Source of the DNA: VRUE01 sp963728365
GTDB taxonomy: Bacteria > Actinomycetota > Thermoleophilia > Solirubrobacterales > 70-9
DNA: 64,000 bases
NCBI GenBank assembly: GCA_963728365.1
Contig: CAVSJI010000001.1
Coordinates: 1,426,001 to 1,490,000, forward strand
Reading direction: 5' to 3'
Shown in pieces: positions 1 through 8,554 of this stretch; positions within the stretch are counted from its first letter, which is position 1, and each line of letters starts with the position of its first letter. The notes beneath the pieces were generated by a model. That model ran no database searches. It worked only from the letters and a program-made list of their open reading frames with translations, and was not told the origin of the DNA. Position numbers and translations under genes: made by a program.

Positions 1-142
1 GCTCGACCAGGCTCTCGACGAAGCGCACCGAGCCGACGAAATCGCCGCAGGAGAAGGCGCGGCGAATCGCCTCGCCGGCCCGCTCCCAGCCGGGCAGGCC
101 CGCGAGCCTCTGCTCGATCTCCGCGTCGCTCAGCAGCGCCAT
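1..142 (-). CDS. 4a-hydroxytetrahydrobiopterin dehydratase, partial (N-terminus)
   Basis: Only the first 47 codons are in the window; the gene runs off the left edge. Reading down from an ATG at 142 the protein begins MALLSDAEIEQRLAGLPGW and continues with the GEAIRRAF and FVGSVRFVESL segments, which match the N-terminal half of pterin-4a-carbinolamine dehydratases (PCD/DCoH family). These enzymes dehydrate 4a-hydroxytetrahydropterin after aromatic amino acid hydroxylation. The catalytic His-His-Pro part lies outside the window, so activity cannot be judged. Recognition rests on the pattern of the first 47 residues. Confidence 0.75.
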   Translation of the reverse strand, partial: MALLSDAEIEQRLAGLPGWERAGEAIRRAFSCGDFVGSVRFVESLVE

Positions 143-177
143 CGCCGTCCTATGCTGACACGCCGCGGCCCCCGGGC

Positions 178-618
178 TCAACCCGAGCAGGGCGAACCGC
201 CGGATGCCCGCCGGTAGACGCGCGGCCGGTGCTGGGCCGCGTGGCGCATCCGGGCCGGCTGGACGACCCCGCAGATCCCGCCGAACCAGTGGCCGCGTCC
301 GCGGCCGAGGAAGAGGCCGTAACGGTGCCCGGTGCGGCGCGGCAGCGCGCAGGCGGCCGCACGGCGGGAGCTGTGCACGCTGAGCATCCTCCCGGCGCGG
401 ATCGCGTCGCCGGCCTTGTAGACGTGCAGGACGCGGTAGCGATAGACCGCGCGCAGATGCCCCTGCGGCACGACCTTCACCAACCGCCCCACGATCGCCC
501 CGTCCGCTTCCCGCAACGCCTCACCCGGCGAGCGCGGCGCGCAGGAGCAGGCAGCCGCCCCAGCCGGAAAGAAAAGGGCGGCAGCGACAACCCCTGCAAC
601 AAATCGCCTCCCCTGCAT
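178..618 (-). CDS. small secreted protein with TIMP/netrin-like N-terminus
   Basis: This 146-residue protein has a signal peptide (MQGRRFVAGVVAAALFF, cleavage probably after GAAA) and a mature N-terminus that begins at once with CSC. It continues with a stretch around GAIVGRLVKVV and a beta-rich YRYRVLHVYKAG segment. A mature CxC N-terminus followed by an A/G-x-V-x-G-R strand is the signature of the TIMP/netrin-like fold, known in bacteria as uncharacterised secreted proteins. Further cysteines (CALP, CG, final CSG) could form disulfides. ATG 618 was preferred over a TTG nine bases upstream. Function is unknown, and protease inhibition is not implied for bacterial members. Confidence 0.6.
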   Translation of the reverse strand: MQGRRFVAGVVAAALFFPAGAAACSCAPRSPGEALREADGAIVGRLVKVVPQGHLRAVYRYRVLHVYKAGDAIRAGRMLSVHSSRRAAACALPRRTGHRYGLFLGRGRGHWFGGICGVVQPARMRHAAQHRPRVYRRASGGSPCSG

Positions 619-659
619 ATGTCCCAATTTACCGGTGACGCCGTAGACGAGGTGCCCGT

Positions 660-1691
660 CTACGGCGTCAGGACGATCTTCAGCGCTTCGCGGTTGTCGT
701 AGATTCGGTATGCCTCGGGGGCCTCGTCCAGCGCCATGTGGTGCGTGACCAGCGGCGAGGGGTCGAGCTTGCCGGCCTCGAGCAGGGCCAGCACCCGGTC
801 GACGTGGGCGATCACGTTGGCGAGGCCGAGGCGCAGGGTGAGGCCCTTGAGCCAGGCGAGGCCGAGCGGCACCTCGCCCTTGCCGGCGTAGGCGCCGATC
901 CCGGAGACAGTGCCGGCGTCGCGGCAGAGGCTGACGGCCATCGCCAGCGGCCCCGGGTCTCCGACCGCGTCGACGACCACGTCGACACCGCCGCCGGTCG
1001 CCGCGCGCACGACCTTCTTCGGCTCCTCCTCGCCGAGGTGAACCGGCAGCGCGCCGAGCTCACCCGCCATCGCCAGCCGCTGCTCGACCGAGTCGACCGC
1101 GAAGACCGCCGTCGCGCCGCCGGCCAGCGCGGCCTGCACCGCGCAGAGCCCTACCGGGCCGAGGCCCAGCACGGCGACCGTGTCGCCGGAGCGCATCCCG
1201 GCGTGCGCCACCGCGTGGTAGCCGGTCCCCATCACGTCGCCGGCGAAGAGCGCCACCTCGTCGGCCATCCCCTCGGGCACGCGGCGCAGCGTCAGGTTGG
1301 CGCGCGGCACGAGCAGCTGCTCCGCCTGGGCGCCCTGCAGGTCGCCGAGGTGCGAGCCGTGGCCGAAGGTGCGCCCCTGCTCGCAGCGGTGGTAATCGCC
1401 GCGCAGGCAGGCGCCGCAGGTCGCGCACGCCGTGTGGAAGCAACCGAGCACCCGATCGCCGACCGCGACCCGCTCGACGTCCCCGCCGGCCGCGAGCACC
1501 GTGCCGACGAACTCGTGGCCGATCGTGAACCCCCGCTCGACCGGCACCCGGCCGTGGAAGATGTGCAGGTCCGAGCCGCAGATCCCGCTCGCCTCGACCC
1601 GCACCAGCGCGTCGTCGCCGGCGAGCAGCTCGGGCTCGGGCTTCTCCTCGACCCGGACCTCCCCCGGTGCCTGAAAGGTGACGGCGCGCAT
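660..1691 (-). CDS. zinc-dependent alcohol dehydrogenase (MDR family)
   Basis: This 343-residue medium-chain dehydrogenase/reductase oxidises an alcohol with NAD(P) in the cytosol. The N-terminal GroES-like domain carries the catalytic zinc ligands in GICGSDLH (Cys about 38) and GHE (about 58-60). The structural zinc ligands are CX2CX2CX7C (Cys about 89, 92, 95, 103). The Rossmann motif GLGPVG follows. The length is normal for the family (340-380). The frame stays open upstream into the next gene, but homology begins at MRAVTFQAPG, so the ATG at 1691 is the start. The substrate cannot be told; the closest look is to glutathione-independent formaldehyde or sorbitol-type dehydrogenases. The HD-GYP gene ends 14 bases upstream, so the two may be co-transcribed. 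Confidence 0.85.
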   Translation of the reverse strand: MRAVTFQAPGEVRVEEKPEPELLAGDDALVRVEASGICGSDLHIFHGRVPVERGFTIGHEFVGTVLAAGGDVERVAVGDRVLGCFHTACATCGACLRGDYHRCEQGRTFGHGSHLGDLQGAQAEQLLVPRANLTLRRVPEGMADEVALFAGDVMGTGYHAVAHAGMRSGDTVAVLGLGPVGLCAVQAALAGGATAVFAVDSVEQRLAMAGELGALPVHLGEEEPKKVVRAATGGGVDVVVDAVGDPGPLAMAVSLCRDAGTVSGIGAYAGKGEVPLGLAWLKGLTLRLGLANVIAHVDRVLALLEAGKLDPSPLVTHHMALDEAPEAYRIYDNREALKIVLTP

Positions 1692-1705
1692 CGCGCGAAC
1701 CGTAT

Positions 1706-3124
1706 CTAGCCGACGCTGACGCCGGGCACGCCGAAGCGGTCGCCGGTCTCGACGCCCGGGTCGGCGGTGACCGCGATCCGCGCCTCGAGCGCCAGCTCTT
1801 TCTCGAAGTCGGCCGCCTCGCCGTGCTGGAAGGAGACGTCCTTGCCCTCGAGCAGCTCGATGAAGGTCTCGACGAAGCGCGCGTCGAGCTGCTTGCCGGC
1901 CACCCGTCGCAGCTCCTGGATCGCGTCGTAGCTGGACATCGGCGTGCGGTAGGAGTCGCGCGCGGTCATCACGTCGTAGGTGTCGGCCACAGAGATGATC
2001 CGCGCCAGCTCCGGGATCTCGTCGCCGGACAGGCCGCGCGGGTAGCCCTTGCCGTCGATCCGCTCGTGGTGGGCGAGGATGATGTCCGCCACCGGGCCGT
2101 AGCCATCGAGCGAGGAGACGACCCGGGCGCCCTGCTGGGGATGGCGGCGGATCAGCATCCAGTCCTCGTCGGTGAGCGGCACGTTGGCCTTGAGGATCCG
2201 GTCGGGCAGGATGAACTTGCCGATGTCGTGCAGCAGCGCGGCGATGTGCACCAGCTCCTCTTCCTGGCGCGAGAAGCCGGCGCGCTGGGCGATCGCCCGC
2301 GAGTACCGCGCCACCGCGGCGGAATGCCGCGCGGTCATCTGGTCTCGCAGGTCGAGGGTGCGCAGCATCGCGCTCAACATCCCCACCTGGAAGCTGGCGA
2401 GCTGCTTGGAGCGGCGCTCGAGCTCCTCCGCCCGCTGCTGGGAGAGCAAGAGGGCGCCAAGCAGGTACTGGAAGGTGACGAGGACCACGCCGAATAGCGC
2501 GATCCCGCCCAGCCCGACCTGCACGTAGAGGTAGACGACGCCGACCGCCATCAGGGCGGCCGCGAGCTCGGAGGGCAGCACCGGGAACAGCGCCGTGCGC
2601 ACCTTGGTGACGAACGAGCTGCGTTCGAGGTAGCAGAAGTAAGAGGCGACCATCGTGAAGTTGATCGCCAGCGCCATCGAGAAGGCGCCGAGGATCAGGG
2701 CGTAGTAGACCGGCTGGGAGTCGGTGATCCCGTTGCCGGTGACCACCCAGTGGAAGGCGAGGCCGGTGAGCAGCGGGTAGGTGGCGAAGGTAAGAGCGTT
2801 GGTCAGCAACGAGCTGACGGGCCGCCGCTCGACCAGCCCGTCGATGATCAGGATCGCGATCACGCCGAGCAGCACGGCGGGGGGGCCGCCGAGCAGGACG
2901 ATCGCCAGGACCATCGGCAGGAAGCCCCCGGAGAGCTTCAGCTTCGAGGTCGTCGTGATCGCCGTCAGGTCGCTGAAGGTGGCGAAGGCGAGCAGGATCC
3001 CGAACAGCGGCCAGTCCCATTCGGCGGTGCCCGCGGTGAGCACCGCGAGCGAAGCGACGACGGCGAGGGCAACCACCTCGGCGGCGATGAACGATCTGCT
3101 GGGGCGGTCGTTGACGCCGGACAC
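1706..3124 (-). CDS. membrane HD-GYP domain protein (probable c-di-GMP phosphodiesterase)
   Basis: A 472-residue protein whose first roughly 240 residues form about seven hydrophobic helices (a MASE-like sensor region). A short coiled linker (QQRAEELERRSKQ) leads to an HD-GYP domain. The metal-binding HD sits in ALLHDIGKF near residue 298, and the diagnostic HHERIDGKGYP follows near 355, with IISVADTYDVMTA after it. HD-GYP enzymes hydrolyse cyclic di-GMP to pGpG or GMP. All signature residues are present, so activity is likely. I chose GTG 3124 (preceded by GGGGTAA) over a TTG at 3160. It is a stand-alone signalling protein; no GGDEF partner is in the window. Confidence 0.85.
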   Translation of the reverse strand: MSGVNDRPSRSFIAAEVVALAVVASLAVLTAGTAEWDWPLFGILLAFATFSDLTAITTTSKLKLSGGFLPMVLAIVLLGGPPAVLLGVIAILIIDGLVERRPVSSLLTNALTFATYPLLTGLAFHWVVTGNGITDSQPVYYALILGAFSMALAINFTMVASYFCYLERSSFVTKVRTALFPVLPSELAAALMAVGVVYLYVQVGLGGIALFGVVLVTFQYLLGALLLSQQRAEELERRSKQLASFQVGMLSAMLRTLDLRDQMTARHSAAVARYSRAIAQRAGFSRQEEELVHIAALLHDIGKFILPDRILKANVPLTDEDWMLIRRHPQQGARVVSSLDGYGPVADIILAHHERIDGKGYPRGLSGDEIPELARIISVADTYDVMTARDSYRTPMSSYDAIQELRRVAGKQLDARFVETFIELLEGKDVSFQHGEAADFEKELALEARIAVTADPGVETGDRFGVPGVSVG

Positions 3125-3275
3125 GATGCGGAAATTACCCCGCAAAAGAGCTCTATACAAGCGAACTTAGCCACATGACCGGCAACGTGCAGCAGCCGGA
3201 CTCGCCTCTCGGGACGAGGCAGGCGCTCACTGAGCCGCGGCGAAATGGAGGGAGGCCGCAGTCGGAGCCCCTTCC

Positions 3276-3308
3276 AAAAAAAGACCGGGGGCGAAGTCGC
3301 CCCCGGTC
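3276..3308 (-). terminator. strong rho-independent terminator (minus strand)
   Basis: On the minus strand there is a perfect GC-rich hairpin (arms 3297-3308 and 3283-3294, 12 bp, tiny loop) followed at once by seven T (3282-3276). This is a textbook intrinsic terminator. It reads leftward, yet no protein gene lies immediately to its right on that strand, so it ends an unannotated transcript starting between about 3310 and 3490. Confidence 0.8.
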
Positions 3309-3415
3309 GCTTAAGAAGATCAGACCTTGTAATGCATTGCCTAGCCCCTTCCGTTGGATGAAGCCCACAGATGCGTGCAGACATCTGAACTCATGAAAAT
3401 GCTTGTCAGCTTTGT
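3276..3415 (-). ncRNA. candidate small RNA ending at the orphan terminator
   Basis: The minus strand between the terminator and the divergent MFS promoter region has no convincing reading frame, but it shows foldable segments. There is a CAGATG/CATCTG hairpin at about 3377-3396. TCAGA and TCTGA segments (around 3390 and 3322) could close a rod-like structure, with GCAU/AUGC pairing inside it, before the terminator. The RNA would be about 110-140 nt. The rod shape loosely recalls 6S RNA, but no conserved sequence was recognised, so this is a hypothesis built on the orphan terminator. Confidence 0.3.
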
Positions 3416-3416
3416 A

Positions 3417-3460
3417 GCACAACTTCGCGGAAACTTGTGCATCTGCAGCAAAAGTTGTGC
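3417..3460. repeat. triple GCACAACTT-type repeat upstream of the MFS gene
   Basis: GCACAACTT (3417-3425), AACTTGTGC (3432-3440) and AAGTTGTGC (3452-3460) lie within 44 bases. The first and third are exact inverted copies; the second is an inverted near-copy. The cluster sits between the candidate small RNA and the MFS start at 3500 and could be a regulator-binding region for either transcript. No regulator is assigned. Confidence 0.35.
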
Positions 3461-3499
3461 AGAAATGCAGTAGATCTCCCCGTCAGAGATGCGTAGTTA

Positions 3500-4774
3500 A
3501 TGCCGACTCCAGGCCTGATCGACCCCCTCAAGCGGCGCCCCTTCCGGCGCCTCGTCGCCAGCTACGCGGTCAACGAGATCGGCGACTGGATGGCGATCAT
3601 CGCCCTCTCGGTGCTGGTCTTCGAAAAGACCGGCAGCGCCCTGGCGACCTCAGCCCTCTTCCTCGGCACCCGCTTCCTCCCCGCCCTCGTCGCGCCGATC
3701 CTGGTGACCCGCGGCGAGCGCCCGCCGCCGCGCTTCGTCCTGCCGGTCGTCTACTGCGGCGAGGCGGCGGCCTTCGGCGCGCTAGCCCTGCTCGCCGGCA
3801 GCTTCTCGCTGCCCGCCGTGATCGCCGTGGCGACGGTCGACGGCGCCCTGGCCCTGACCGGTCGCTCGCTGACCCGGGCCGTCGTCGTCGCCCTGCTCGA
3901 GCCGGCGGGGGAGCTGCGCGCCGGCAACGCTCTGCTCAACGTCGCCTTCACCGCCGGCGCCGCCCTCGGGCCCGGCCTCGCCGGATTGGTCGTCGCCGGA
4001 GCCGGGGTGCAGACGGCCCTGCTCCTCGACGCGGCCTCGTTCTACGCGATCGCCTGGATCCTGCTCACCGCCGGGCCGTTGCCCCAGGCCGAGCCCGAAC
4101 CCGGCCGGGTGCGCGAGCGGGTCCGCGCCGGAGTCGCCTATCTGCGCGAGAGGAAGATCCTGCGGCGCCTGCTGGTCGCCCAGGGAACCGCCTTCATCTT
4201 CTTCTCCGCGGTGATCCCGATCGAGGTCATCTACACGAAGCAGACGCTGGGGACCGGCGACGCCGGCTACGGCCTGCTGCTGGCCAGCTGGGGGGCGGGA
4301 ATGGTGCTCGGCAGCTTCGTCTTCGCCGCCCTGCGCCGCGCGCCCCTGCCGCTGCTCCTCTTCTTCAGCACCCTCGCCGTCGGTGCCGGCTACCTGGGCA
4401 CCGCCGCGGCGCCGACCCTGGCGATCGCCTGCGCGGCGTCGGTCCTCGGCGGGGCCGGCAACGGCGTGCAGTGGGTCTCCGTGGTCAGCGCCGTGCAGGA
4501 GATGACGGCGGCCGAGATGCAGGCGCGCGTGATGAGCGTCCTGGAGTCGATCGCGGCCGCGATTCCCGGCCTCGGGATCGTCGCCGGCGGTGTGATCGCG
4601 ACCCTCGCCGAGCCGCGCGCGACCTTCCTGTTCGCCGGCCTCGGGGTTATCGGCATCGCCGTTGTCGGAGCATTGACGATGGGCAGGAAATGGCTGCCGA
4701 GCAGGGAAAAGTCAAGCACAGACGGGCTTGACGCCGAGCCGGAGATTATGGTGGAGTTGATCCCAGCAAAGTAG
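3500..4774 (+). CDS. MFS transporter (EntS/MFS_3-like exporter)
   Basis: A 424-residue integral membrane protein with about 12 hydrophobic helices. It opens with RRPFRRLVASYAVNEIGDWM, the start typical of the EntS/macrolide-efflux group of major facilitators (PF05977-like). The cytoplasmic loop RKILRRLLVAQGTAF in mid-protein separates two six-helix halves, and QEMTAAEMQARVMSV near helix 10 also fits this family. It probably exports a small hydrophobic or siderophore-like compound by proton antiport; the substrate is unknown. ATG 3500 is the only good start, and its ribosome site is weak. The gene is followed after 38 bases by the ABC operon, but that operon has its own strong GGAGG. Confidence 0.85.
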   Translation: MPTPGLIDPLKRRPFRRLVASYAVNEIGDWMAIIALSVLVFEKTGSALATSALFLGTRFLPALVAPILVTRGERPPPRFVLPVVYCGEAAAFGALALLAGSFSLPAVIAVATVDGALALTGRSLTRAVVVALLEPAGELRAGNALLNVAFTAGAALGPGLAGLVVAGAGVQTALLLDAASFYAIAWILLTAGPLPQAEPEPGRVRERVRAGVAYLRERKILRRLLVAQGTAFIFFSAVIPIEVIYTKQTLGTGDAGYGLLLASWGAGMVLGSFVFAALRRAPLPLLLFFSTLAVGAGYLGTAAAPTLAIACAASVLGGAGNGVQWVSVVSAVQEMTAAEMQARVMSVLESIAAAIPGLGIVAGGVIATLAEPRATFLFAGLGVIGIAVVGALTMGRKWLPSREKSSTDGLDAEPEIMVELIPAK

Positions 4775-4812
4775 CGTCAAGCCCGTGTCCCGGTCCAATC
4801 GGAGGTTTTGAC

Positions 4813-6441
4813 TTGAGAAAGCTTGGTCTCACACTGCTGATGTTCGCCCTCGCCGCGGGAGCGGCCACCGGCCTCGCCGCCTGCGGCGGCTCAGGCGGCA
4901 AGGAAGGCGGGACGCTGACCGGCACCTACGCCTCCTTCCCGGACTATCTCGACCCGGCTCTCTCCTACACGCAGGAAGGCTGGACGGCGATGTACGACAC
5001 CTACCTGCCGCTGCTCACCTACAGGCACGCCGACGGCAGCGCGGGCAGCGAAGTGGTGCCGGCGCTGGCCGAAAGCCTGCCGAAGATCACCAACGGCGGC
5101 AAGACCTACACGCTGAACCTGCGCAAGGGCCTCAAGTACTCGAACGGCAAGCCGGTCAAGGCTTCGGACTTCACCAGCTCGATCGAAAGGCTGTTCAAGG
5201 TCAGCTCGCCCGGCTCCGGCTTCTACGAAAGCATCGTCGGCGCCGAAGAGTTCGCCGAAACCAAGCAGGGCGGCATCCCCGGGATCAAGGCCGACGACAA
5301 GACCGGCAAGATCGAGATCGACCTGACCGGGCCGCGCGGCACCTTCACCAACGAGCTCGGCATGCTCTTCGCCGCCGTGCTCCCCGCCGGCACGCCCGCC
5401 CGCAACCTGACCGCCGACCCGCCGCCGGCGACGGGTCCCTACGCGATCGTCAAGTCCCAGCCCGGCCGCGCCTGGAGCTACACCAGCAACCCGGTCTGGG
5501 CGAGCACCAACTCGAAGTTGATCCCGGACGTGCCCAGCGGCCACTTCGACAAGATCGACATCCGGGTGGTGCGCAACGAAACCACCCAGGTCAACGAAGT
5601 CGAACGCAACAAGACCCAGTGGATGCAGACCACAGTGCCGTCCTCGGTGCGGCCGAAGCTCGTCTCCAAGTACGAAGGGACGCAGTTCCGGGTCGAGCGG
5701 CCGATCAACATCTACTACTTCTGGATGAACATGGAAGAGCCGCCCTTCGATGACGTCAAGGTGCGCCAGGCGGCCAACTACGCGATCGACAGCGCGGCGC
5801 TCGAACGGATCTACTCCGGCGGGCTGACCGCCGCCCACCAGATCCTGCCCGAGGGGATGCCCGGCCACGAGCCGCTCAACCTCTACCCGCACAACATGGC
5901 CAAAGCCAAGCAGCTGATCGAAGAAGCCAACCCGAGCGACCGCAACATCACCGTCTGGACCGACAACGAAAACCCCAACGACGAAGCGGCCGCCTACTTC
6001 CAGGACGTGCTCACCAAACTCGGCTTCAACGCGAAGCTGAAGACGATCAACGCCGACAACTTCGTCGGCGTCATCGGCAACATCAACACGCCCGACCTCG
6101 ACGCCGGCTGGTTCAACTGGTATCAGGACTACCCCAACCCCAACGACTTCTTCCAGCCGCTGCTGGCCGGGGAAAGCATCTCGCCGAGCCTCAACTTCAA
6201 CCTCTCGCGGACTGACGTCCCGGAGCTCAACAAGAAGATCGCCGAGCTCGGCAAAGAACCGCTCGGCTCCCAGCAGGAATCCGAATACGCGGAACTGGAC
6301 AAGTCCTACATGGAACTCGCGCCCTGGGCGCCCTACGGGACGAACACGGTCACGACCTTCGTCGACGACGAAATCAACCTCGACGGCGTGATCTTCAACC
6401 CGACCTTCGGGCACGACCTGACCAGCTTCGAACTGAAGTAG
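4813..6441 (+). CDS. ABC transporter substrate-binding lipoprotein (family 5, peptide/nickel type)
   Basis: This 542-residue extracellular solute receptor is the binding component of the importer encoded downstream. The signal peptide ends in a lipobox (GLAAC, Cys about 24), so it is lipid-anchored outside the membrane. The mature protein has SBP_bac_5 features: NLRKGLKYSNGKPVKASDF, then VRQAANYAIDSAALERI, and the WFNWYQDYPNPNDFF stretch. The start is TTG 4813, with GGAGG seven bases upstream. The ligand is probably an oligopeptide, but this family also binds nickel and opines. Codon use is unusually rich in GAA compared with neighbours. Confidence 0.9.
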   Translation: MRKLGLTLLMFALAAGAATGLAACGGSGGKEGGTLTGTYASFPDYLDPALSYTQEGWTAMYDTYLPLLTYRHADGSAGSEVVPALAESLPKITNGGKTYTLNLRKGLKYSNGKPVKASDFTSSIERLFKVSSPGSGFYESIVGAEEFAETKQGGIPGIKADDKTGKIEIDLTGPRGTFTNELGMLFAAVLPAGTPARNLTADPPPATGPYAIVKSQPGRAWSYTSNPVWASTNSKLIPDVPSGHFDKIDIRVVRNETTQVNEVERNKTQWMQTTVPSSVRPKLVSKYEGTQFRVERPINIYYFWMNMEEPPFDDVKVRQAANYAIDSAALERIYSGGLTAAHQILPEGMPGHEPLNLYPHNMAKAKQLIEEANPSDRNITVWTDNENPNDEAAAYFQDVLTKLGFNAKLKTINADNFVGVIGNINTPDLDAGWFNWYQDYPNPNDFFQPLLAGESISPSLNFNLSRTDVPELNKKIAELGKEPLGSQQESEYAELDKSYMELAPWAPYGTNTVTTFVDDEINLDGVIFNPTFGHDLTSFELK

Positions 6442-6469
6442 CCGTCCGCGACGGCGGGACAATAGGCCG

Positions 6470-7540
6470 GTGCCGACCGAGCCAAACGCCGCCGACGGCC
6501 CCGCGGGCGCGGGGCCGTGGCGGCTGGCCTGGCGCCGGCTGCGGCGCAACCGGGTGGCGCTCGCCTTCGGCGGCCTCTTCGTCCTGATCGCCGCCTTCTC
6601 GCTGGCGGCGCCGCTCTGGGCCGATCACGTCGCCCACACCGGGCCGAACGCGACGCACACCCTGCAGAAGGTCGAGGTCGGCGGCGAACAGCGCGAAGTC
6701 GTCGACCGCGAAGGCCGGCCGGTGGGGCCGCTCTGGCTCGGCGCCGGCGGCCGGTTCTTCCTCGGCGCGGACGGGCGGCTGGGCCGCGACGAGATGGTTC
6801 GGCTGATGTACGGCGGCCGCACCTCGCTGCTGATCGGCTTCGCCTCGGCGGCGATCACCACCGTGCTGGCGACGATCCTCGCCCTCTTCGCCGGCTACTT
6901 CCGGGGCTGGACCGACACCGTGATCTCGCGTGCGCTGGATGTTGTCTGGGCCTTCCCGGTCACCCTGCTGGCGATCGCGCTCGGCGTCAGCCTCGCCGTC
7001 GGCGGCCTGCGGATCGGCCCGCTGCACCTCTCCGGAGGCTCGCTCTGGATCCCGATCCTGATCATCGGCGGGGTGATGGTCCCCTACATGGCCCGCCCGA
7101 TCCGCGGCGAGGTCCTCTCGCTGCGTGAGAAGGAGTTCGTCGAGGCGGCCGAGGCGCAGGGCGCCGGCCCGCTGCGCGTGATGTTCGCCGAGCTGCTGCC
7201 CAACCTGGCCTCGACGATCATCGTCTTCTTCACCCTCAACATCGCCAACAACATGCTGCTCGAGGCGACGCTCTCCTTCCTCGGCGTCGGCGTGCAGGCG
7301 CCCGCGACCTCGTGGGGGACGATGATCGGCTCGGGCTTCGAACTGATCGTCAGCGCGCCGCTGCTCACCTTCGCCCCCGGGGCGATGATCCTGCTCACCG
7401 TGCTCTCCGTCAACGTCTTCGGCGACGGGCTGCGCGACGCGCTCGACCCTCGCGCCCGGCTGCGGCTCGAGGCGCACGCCGGGATACCGGCCGGCGAGCT
7501 GCTCGACACGGTCGAGGGCGGCGAGGGAAGCGCCGCCTGA
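6470..7540 (+). CDS. ABC transporter permease (DppC/OppC type)
   Basis: A 356-residue inner-membrane permease. One N-terminal helix (VALAFGGLFVLIAAFSLAAP) is followed by an unusually long external segment of about 60 residues. This includes GAGGRFFLGADGRLGRDEM, the usual GTD-like ODP motif region. Five more helices follow, with the EAA loop (EKEFVEAAEAQGAGPLRVMF) that contacts the ATPase. The start is GTG 6470. The stop codon overlaps the next start (TGATG), indicating coupled translation with the second permease. The order (C-type before B-type) is reversed relative to the common dpp/opp order. Confidence 0.9.
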   Translation: MPTEPNAADGPAGAGPWRLAWRRLRRNRVALAFGGLFVLIAAFSLAAPLWADHVAHTGPNATHTLQKVEVGGEQREVVDREGRPVGPLWLGAGGRFFLGADGRLGRDEMVRLMYGGRTSLLIGFASAAITTVLATILALFAGYFRGWTDTVISRALDVVWAFPVTLLAIALGVSLAVGGLRIGPLHLSGGSLWIPILIIGGVMVPYMARPIRGEVLSLREKEFVEAAEAQGAGPLRVMFAELLPNLASTIIVFFTLNIANNMLLEATLSFLGVGVQAPATSWGTMIGSGFELIVSAPLLTFAPGAMILLTVLSVNVFGDGLRDALDPRARLRLEAHAGIPAGELLDTVEGGEGSAA

Positions 7541-8496
7541 TGGCCCGCTTCGCCGTCAGGCGCCTGGTTGGGATGGTCGCCGTGCTCTTCGCCGTCTCGG
7601 TGCTCACCTTCCTGATCTTCAACGTCGTCCCCGGCTCCGACCCGGCGGTGCGCATGGCCGGCAAGAACGCGACCCCGCGCCTGATCGAGAGCATCACCGA
7701 GGAATGGGGCTTCGACGAATCGCTGCCCCAGCAGTACCTGAAGATGATGGAGAAGGTCTTCAGCGGCGGCCTGATCTCCTACGAAGGGCGCGAAGACGTC
7801 GACGCGCGGATCGTCGAAGGGATCCCGGCGACCGTCTCGCTCTGCGTCGGCGCCGCGGTGCTCTGGATGTTCTTCGGGCTGCTCTTCGGCTACCTCTCCG
7901 CGGTGCGGGCGGGCGGCTGGCTCGACCGCGGGCTGACCGTCTTCGCCGTCGCCGGGATCTCGATGCCGACCTTCCTGCTGGCCGCGCTGTTCCTCAACTA
8001 CCTCACCTACAAGGCGGAAATCTTCCCCTCCGGCGGTTACGTGCACCTCACCGAAAACCCGCTCGAATGGGCCGAACACCTGATCCTGCCCTGGGTCACC
8101 CTGGCGATCCTCAACGTCGGCTTCTACAGCCGCGTACTGCGCTCCAACATGCTCGACGCGATGGGCGAGGACTACGTGCGCACGGCGCGGGCCAAGGGGC
8201 TCGGCGAGCGGCGGGTGATGACCCGGCACGTGACGCGCAACTCGCTGATCCCGATCGTCACCCTCTTTGGCCTCGACTTCGGCGCCCTGCTCGGCGGCGC
8301 GATCGTGATCGAAGGGATCTTCGACGTCGAAGGCGTCGGCCTCTACGCCTACGAAGCGCTGAAAAACTTCGACCTGCCGCCGATCATGGCGATCGTCCTC
8401 TTCGGCGCCTTCTTCGTCGTCCTCTTCAACGCCCTGGTCGACATCGCCTACGCCTGGCTCGACCCCCGGATCCGCCTGGGAGACTCGCCACGATGA
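7540..8496 (+). CDS. ABC transporter permease (DppB/OppB type)
   Basis: A 318-residue permease starting MARFAVRRLVGMVAVLFAVS with the classical N-terminal helix. The NVVPGSDP segment follows, where the family usually has a Pro-Gly-Asp-Pro motif. The EAA loop VRTARAKGLGERRVM is near residue 215 and the final helix near 290. It pairs with the C-type permease to form the translocation pore. ATG 7540 overlaps the preceding stop by one base. The long frame that continues upstream of 7540 is only an overlap with the previous gene. Confidence 0.9.
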   Translation: MARFAVRRLVGMVAVLFAVSVLTFLIFNVVPGSDPAVRMAGKNATPRLIESITEEWGFDESLPQQYLKMMEKVFSGGLISYEGREDVDARIVEGIPATVSLCVGAAVLWMFFGLLFGYLSAVRAGGWLDRGLTVFAVAGISMPTFLLAALFLNYLTYKAEIFPSGGYVHLTENPLEWAEHLILPWVTLAILNVGFYSRVLRSNMLDAMGEDYVRTARAKGLGERRVMTRHVTRNSLIPIVTLFGLDFGALLGGAIVIEGIFDVEGVGLYAYEALKNFDLPPIMAIVLFGAFFVVLFNALVDIAYAWLDPRIRLGDSPR

Positions 8497-8499
8497 TGC

Positions 8500-8544
8500 T
8501 CCGGTGCGCCTTTTCCCCCATATGTGCGGATAAGGCGCACCGGA
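8500..8544. repeat. 13-bp perfect stem-loop between permease and ATPase genes
   Basis: Arms 8500-8512 and 8532-8544 are exact inverse complements (TCCGGTGCGCCTT and its complement) around a 19-base AT-richer loop. No T-run follows on the plus strand, so it is not an intrinsic terminator. It fills the only sizeable gap inside the ABC operon, right before the ATPase ribosome site. It may stabilise the upstream mRNA or tune ATPase expression. Confidence 0.6.
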
Positions 8545-8554
8545 AGGGGCGCTC

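Noticed and set aside
660..3020. A 786-codon minus-strand frame running through both the alcohol dehydrogenase and HD-GYP genes
   Set aside because: The upstream part is out of frame with the HD-GYP protein and has no domain similarity; only the part from 1691 is the dehydrogenase.
3153..3422. An 89-codon minus-strand frame across the orphan terminator
   Set aside because: It reads through a strong terminator hairpin, has no ribosome site and no protein-like composition.
4891..6549. A 552-codon frame antisense to the substrate-binding protein
   Set aside because: High GC gives long antisense frames; the sequence is Arg/Gly/Val low-complexity with no domains and lies over a clear gene.
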